Source: an uncultured Selenomonadales bacterium
GTDB lineage: Bacteria > Bacillota > Negativicutes > Selenomonadales > Selenomonadaceae
Direction: 5' to 3'
Length of the DNA: 7,340 nucleotides
Assembly: GCA_937915885.1 (NCBI GenBank)
Contig: CALGGP010000183.1
Span: forward strand, 1 to 7,340
Shown: positions 5,022-7,340 of the stretch, piece after piece
Layout: every line of letters begins with the position of its first letter
Position numbering within the stretch: the stretch's first letter is position 1
Translations under genes and position numbers: made by a program
Notes under the pieces: model-generated
Told to the model about the DNA's origin: nothing
The model's input: the letters and a program-made list of their open reading frames with translations, nothing else
Databases searched by the model: none

Positions 5022-5065
5022 AGCACTCACCTCCCTTCCGTTGGTTCTCACCAAGAAAGGTGGTT
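5022..5065 (-). promoter_or_regulatory. Leader of peptide mRNA 4 with ribosome-site-sequestering element
   Basis: Nearly the same leader as module 2: CACCUUUC (+ strand 5055-5062) can pair with GGGAGGUG of the ribosome binding site or fold locally with GGUG. Confidence 0.55.
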
Positions 5066-5071
5066 GCGGAC

Positions 5072-5100
5072 ATTATACAACGTCGGCGCGAGTGACACAA
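5072..5100 (-). promoter_or_regulatory. Promoter of peptide gene 4
   Basis: Minus strand TTGTGT (5100-5095), a 17-bp spacer, TATAAT (5077-5072). The -35 is the weakest of the four and lies 7 bp downstream of the tadA stop codon. Confidence 0.75.
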
Positions 5101-5107
5101 CGGGCTG

Positions 5108-5560
5108 CTAAATATCTCGTTGACAACGGAAAAATTTTTTCATCAGCGCCCGACATTGATCCTCCATCACGCCCGCGCGCACTTCCAATTGATGATTCAT
5201 CGCCCGATTGTCGACGACGTTGAAAAGCGATTCGACCGCGCCCGCCCGCACGTCCGGCGCCCCGTAAACCAACCGTCGCACGCGACTCCACACCAACGCC
5301 CCCGCGCACATCGGACACGGCTCGACCGTTACATACAACGTGCAACCTTTCAAGCGCCGTCCGAGCTGTCGGCTGCCTTCGCGGATCGCAATCATCTCCG
5401 CGTGTTGCGTCGCATCATTCAATTCTTCAATCCGATTGCGCGCCTTGGAAATGATAAAGCCGTCCTCTGTTACGAGAACGGCTCCGATTGGTACCTCGCC
5501 CGCGTCGAATGCTTCCGACGCCTCTTCGAGCGCGATCGACATGAATTGTTCGTCCGTCAT
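5108..5560 (-). CDS. tadA: tRNA-specific adenosine deaminase TadA
   Basis: A zinc-dependent deaminase that converts adenosine 34 to inosine in the anticodon of tRNA-Arg(ACG), in the cytoplasm. From the ATG at 5560 it has 150 residues, the normal family length. The cytidine/deoxycytidylate deaminase signature is complete: HAE (H53 zinc ligand, E55 proton shuttle) and PCPMC (C82 and C85 zinc ligands), preceded by GAVLV and followed by the GAPDVRAGA loop. The ATG is preferred because GGAG (5570-5573) lies 9 nt upstream; an in-frame TTG two codons earlier is too close to it. The gene follows a 93-residue gene by 15 bp, so the two are probably co-transcribed. Its last codons (CQRDI) run into sequence resembling the toxin array's promoter spacer, and there is no terminator before peptide gene 4. 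Confidence 0.93.
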   Translation of the reverse strand: MTDEQFMSIALEEASEAFDAGEVPIGAVLVTEDGFIISKARNRIEELNDATQHAEMIAIREGSRQLGRRLKGCTLYVTVEPCPMCAGALVWSRVRRLVYGAPDVRAGAVESLFNVVDNRAMNHQLEVRAGVMEDQCRALMKKFFRCQRDI

Positions 5561-5575
5561 TGTCAATCACTCCGA

Positions 5576-5857
5576 TCATTGGGCGTAAGCGAGCAGATCA
5601 TCCATCGTGGTCACGCGATAGAACAGCGAATGCGTTGCAATGTTGTGCAGAGGCAAGTTGCGCAAATCGAGCGATGCGGCGGCGCCGGTGACGTTGCGCT
5701 CGGCGTCGCGTTTGACTGCCGCGTTCAGGGTACTCTCGAATTTTTTACCGTCGCCGGCGTCGTTGCGACCGTTTTTGCGATTGAACCGTTTATTGTTGTC
5801 GCTCTCAATCCCTTTGACGCGCGCGACACGTTCAATCCTCTCGACCTTCTCAATCAT
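5576..5857 (-). CDS. Small protein of unknown function upstream of tadA (93 aa)
   Basis: I do not recognise this family. It has 93 residues. The first 55 are strongly charged and probably disordered (MIEKVERIERVARVKG ... KRDAERN). The second half is more hydrophobic (ASLDLRNLPLHNIATHSLFY) and ends DDLLAYAQ. No signal peptide or membrane helix is visible. The ATG at 5857 is chosen because GGAG (5867-5870) is 9 nt upstream; the in-frame ATG at 5866 touches that site with no spacing. The spacing of 15 bp to tadA and the good ribosome site support a real gene in the same operon. No convincing promoter was found upstream. Confidence 0.65.
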   Translation of the reverse strand: MIEKVERIERVARVKGIESDNNKRFNRKNGRNDAGDGKKFESTLNAAVKRDAERNVTGAAASLDLRNLPLHNIATHSLFYRVTTMDDLLAYAQ

Positions 5858-5882
5858 GACTGCCATCTCCTTCCTTAGTTCA

Positions 5883-5913
5883 GGCGTTCAATGACGTTAT
5901 CGTCATTCACGCC
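5883..5913. other. Inverted repeat upstream of the 93-aa gene/tadA unit
   Basis: AATGACG (5890-5896) and CGTCATT (5901-5907) form a perfect 7-bp stem with a 4-nt loop. An outer GGCGT/ACGCC arm (5883-5887, 5909-5913) is separated by a 2/1-nt internal bulge. There is no T-tract, so it is not a simple terminator. It could be a leader hairpin or an operator. Confidence 0.55.
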
Positions 5914-5937
5914 GCTCGTCTTAAATCGGATCAAAAA

Positions 5938-5962
5938 AGCCCCGCCGAATGTTGGCAGGACT
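5938..5962 (-). terminator. Rho-independent terminator of the rubredoxin-mdh unit
   Basis: On the minus strand AGTCCTGCC pairs with GGCGGGGCT around a 7-nt loop, with two U-G pairs, followed by TTTTTT. In the opposite orientation these two pairs become C-A mismatches, so it is meant for minus-strand transcripts. It lies 39 bp after the mdh stop. Confidence 0.85.
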
Positions 5963-6000
5963 TTTTATTTTGCTTTGAATGATCGAGCGGGCGGGAAAAA

Positions 6001-6951
6001 TTATTGGAGTGCCTCGCCGATCTTGGAGTTGGTGTCGCGAGCCGCCGCAACGCTCTCGTCGAATTTTTGTTTCTCCGCTCCCTCGAGCTTGACTTCGACG
6101 ATCTTCTCGAGCCCGTTCTTGCCGAGGATGACAGGGACGCCGATGCACAAATCTTTTTCGCCGTATTCGCCGTCGAGATAGACACAGCACGGGATCAATT
6201 TGTTGGCGTCGATTGCGATCGCCTCAACCATTGCCGCTGCCGCCGCGCCCGGCGCATACCACGCCGACGTTCCGAGCAACTTCGTCAAGGTCGCGCCGCC
6301 GACTTTCGTCTGCTCGACCGCTTCAGTGATCAGCTCTTCGCTCAACAGTTGAGTGATCGGAATGCCTTTATACGTCGCGAGACTGACGAGCGGCACCATG
6401 GTTTTGTCGGAATGTCCGCCGATCACGGTGCCTTCGATGTCGGTCGGCGTCGCGTTGATGCCCGCCTTTTGGAGCGCCTTCGACAGGAAATAACGGAAAC
6501 GGCTCGAGTCGAGCATGCCGCCCTGTCCAAGGATACGATTGCGCGGAAGCCCCGAGTTCTTGAGCGCGAGATAAGTCATGGCGTCCATCGGATTGGAGAC
6601 GATGATGAAAATCGCGTCGGGCGAATACTCGATCGCGGCGTCCATGACGCTCTTGACGATCTTTGCGTTGGTGCCGATCAACTGTTCGCGCGTCATACCG
6701 GGCTTGCGCGGGATGCCGCTGGTGATCACGATTACCTGCGAGCCTGCCGTCGCCGAATAATCGTTGGTCACGCCGGTGACAGTGGTATTGAAATTGAGGA
6801 GCTGCGCGGTCTGCATGATATCCATCGCCTTGCCCTCGGAGACGCCCTCTTTAATGTCGATGAGAACGACTTCGCTCGCAAAACCTTTGGTGGCAATGAC
6901 GTTGGCGACGGTCGCGCCGACGTTGCCTGCTCCCACGATTGTAACCTTCAT
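6001..6951 (-). CDS. mdh: NAD-dependent malate dehydrogenase (LDH-like family)
   Basis: Interconverts malate and oxaloacetate with NAD in the cytoplasm. It has 316 residues, typical of LDH-like malate dehydrogenases. Visible are the dinucleotide loop GAGNVG (7-12); D32 after the second strand, which favours NAD over NADP; the mobile loop PRKPGMTR (81-88), whose R82 at the substrate-specificity position indicates malate rather than lactate; R88; SNP with N120; D148 and R151 in LDSSRFR; and the catalytic H180 in GGHSDKTM. The usual Gly after this His is Ser here. The ATG at 6951 has GGGAGG 9 nt upstream; a longer reading frame before it has no family similarity. It follows the rubredoxin gene by 43 bp and ends at a clear terminator. 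From memory, blocks such as LLGTSAWYAPGAA recall Bacteroidota enzymes. Confidence 0.95.
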   Translation of the reverse strand: MKVTIVGAGNVGATVANVIATKGFASEVVLIDIKEGVSEGKAMDIMQTAQLLNFNTTVTGVTNDYSATAGSQVIVITSGIPRKPGMTREQLIGTNAKIVKSVMDAAIEYSPDAIFIIVSNPMDAMTYLALKNSGLPRNRILGQGGMLDSSRFRYFLSKALQKAGINATPTDIEGTVIGGHSDKTMVPLVSLATYKGIPITQLLSEELITEAVEQTKVGGATLTKLLGTSAWYAPGAAAAAMVEAIAIDANKLIPCCVYLDGEYGEKDLCIGVPVILGKNGLEKIVEVKLEGAEKQKFDESVAAARDTNSKIGEALQ

Positions 6952-6994
6952 CAAAAAATTCCTCCCTTGAAAAAAATGTTCGCTGCCAAAAATT

Positions 6995-7150
6995 TTATGC
7001 CTCGGAAAAATCTTCCTTGCCGACGCCGCACAACGGGCAAACCCAATCCTCGGGCAAATCCTCAAACTTGGTGCCCGGCTCGATGCCGTTATCGGGATCG
7101 CCGACTTCTTCGTCGTACTCGTAGCCGCAAACATTACACACGTACTTCAT
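6995..7150 (-). CDS. Rubredoxin
   Basis: A small one-iron electron carrier of the cytoplasm, common in anaerobes, where it passes electrons to oxygen- and peroxide-reducing enzymes. It has 51 residues, the standard size. The four iron ligands are present as CNVCGY (C5, C8) and CPLCG (C38, C41), with the conserved [16 protein letters not shown] and LPEDWVCP stretches between them. The ATG at 7150 has GGGAGG 8 nt upstream; the reading frame upstream of it covers the promoter. It has its own promoter and probably forms a two-gene transcript with mdh. Confidence 0.96.
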   Translation of the reverse strand: MKYVCNVCGYEYDEEVGDPDNGIEPGTKFEDLPEDWVCPLCGVGKEDFSEA

Positions 7151-7176
7151 GGCAACAGCCTCCCGTGTTTTTTCTA

Positions 7177-7204
7177 ATTGTATCATAAACGCGCCGCACG
7201 TCAA
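7177..7204 (-). promoter_or_regulatory. Promoter of the rubredoxin-mdh unit
   Basis: Minus strand TTGACG (7204-7199), a 16-bp spacer, TACAAT (7182-7177) preceded by TGA, an extended -10. Expected start near 7170. The -35 directly abuts the uvrC stop codon. Confidence 0.75.
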
Positions 7205-7339
7205 TCATTTTTTTGTCGACCGCAAATTGCGCTTCCAACGGAGCAATCGATGATAGGTGATGGCGAATCGATGAGCCTCGTCTCTGATGCGTTGCATCAA
7301 ATGAAGTGCGTCGGAGGCGCGCGGCAGTTCGATCGGATC
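7205..7339 (-). CDS. uvrC: Excinuclease ABC subunit UvrC, C-terminal fragment
   Basis: The last 44 codons of a gene that enters from the right edge. The peptide [21 protein letters not shown] (shown here in part) is the conserved end of the RNase H-like nuclease domain of UvrC. That domain makes the 5' incision in nucleotide excision repair. The His of DEAHRF (residue 23 of the fragment) is a catalytic metal-site residue in known structures. After [13 protein letters not shown] the protein stops at TKK, where most UvrC proteins continue into a helix-hairpin-helix DNA-binding domain (LDEIPGIG-like). No such sequence is found in other frames downstream. Confidence 0.87.
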   Translation of the reverse strand, partial: DPIELPRASDALHLMQRIRDEAHRFAITYHRLLRWKRNLRSTKK

Positions 7340-7340
7340 G

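Larger units (their letters stand above)
3813..5100. repeat. Four-module tandem array of Fst/par-like type I toxin-antitoxin units
   Basis: Four homologous units are repeated head to tail. The minus-strand TATAAT boxes lie at 4099, 4422, 4749 and 5072, which gives spacings of 323, 327 and 323 bp. Reading left to right on the + strand, each unit holds a plus-strand promoter, a 5' hairpin, a copy of the peptide gene's start region, a shared terminator hairpin, and then a minus-strand gene for a 31-32 residue hydrophobic peptide with its leader and promoter. Modules 1 and 3 resemble each other in the peptide gene, and so do 2 and 4, giving an A-B-A-B order. Toxin function is inferred from architecture; the repeat structure itself is directly visible. 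Confidence 0.85.

Noticed and set aside
3813..5100. CRISPR array or tandem transposon copies
   Set aside because: Units are about 325 bp, contain genes and promoters, and lack short repeats with regular spacers, terminal inverted repeats or a transposase.
5120..5148. A fifth plus-strand antisense promoter at TTGACA 5120-5125
   Set aside because: No -10-like hexamer occurs at 16-18 bp, and no downstream repeat or terminator exists; it is treated only as a possible relic.
5120..5878. A 252-codon plus-strand open frame opposite tadA and the 93-aa gene
   Set aside because: It is antisense to tadA with all catalytic motifs, and has no start signal or domain.
6952..7134. N-terminal extension of malate dehydrogenase by 61 residues
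   Set aside because: It would overlap the rubredoxin gene in another frame. The ATG at 6951 has a good ribosome site and gives the normal family N-terminus.
6004..7188. A 394-codon open frame on the plus strand opposite mdh and rubredoxin
   Set aside because: It is antisense to two well-recognised genes, crosses their intergenic gap, and has an Arg/Asp-rich shadow composition.

Overview
The window suggests an anaerobic bacterium with Bacillota-like expression signals. The small genes have strong GGAGG-type ribosome binding sites and consensus TTGACA/TATAAT promoters. A rubredoxin sits beside an NAD-dependent LDH-like malate dehydrogenase. Overall G+C looks a little above 50% by eye. A Negativicutes-like host is possible, but the malate dehydrogenase also recalls Bacteroidota enzymes, so the lineage is uncertain.

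Left part (1-3809, + strand): most of a very large single-chain type ISP restriction-modification enzyme, made of an SF2 helicase/translocase, an N6-adenine methyltransferase (DPFTGTGTF ... NPPY) and a C-terminal target-recognition region. The N-terminal nuclease and Walker A parts lie off the left edge. A four-copy heptamer repeat interrupts its C-terminal part.

Middle (3813-5100): the most interesting region. It holds four tandem modules with a period of about 325 bp. Each module has a minus-strand gene for a 31-32 residue one-helix hydrophobic peptide, with its own TATAAT promoter, structured leader and strong ribosome binding site. Each also has a convergent plus-strand promoter for a small RNA of about 75-85 nt. 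The two transcripts share a bidirectional terminator. Each small RNA carries a 13-24 nt segment that repeats the sequence over the start codon of its own peptide gene and can therefore pair with that mRNA. The segments and the 7-nt terminator loops differ between modules, while the rest is conserved. This is the architecture of the Fst/par type I toxin-antitoxin locus, here as a four-fold array of apparently orthogonal pairs with an unfamiliar peptide family.

Right part (5108-7339, minus strand): tadA (tRNA adenosine deaminase) behind a small unrecognised gene, then a rubredoxin-mdh unit that ends at a clear terminator, and the 3' end of uvrC at the right edge, which seems to lack the usual C-terminal helix-hairpin-helix domain.

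The restriction gene and tadA converge on the toxin array with almost no spacer. Read-through from the restriction gene would run into the first antisense RNA. Read-through from tadA would run into the fourth peptide gene.
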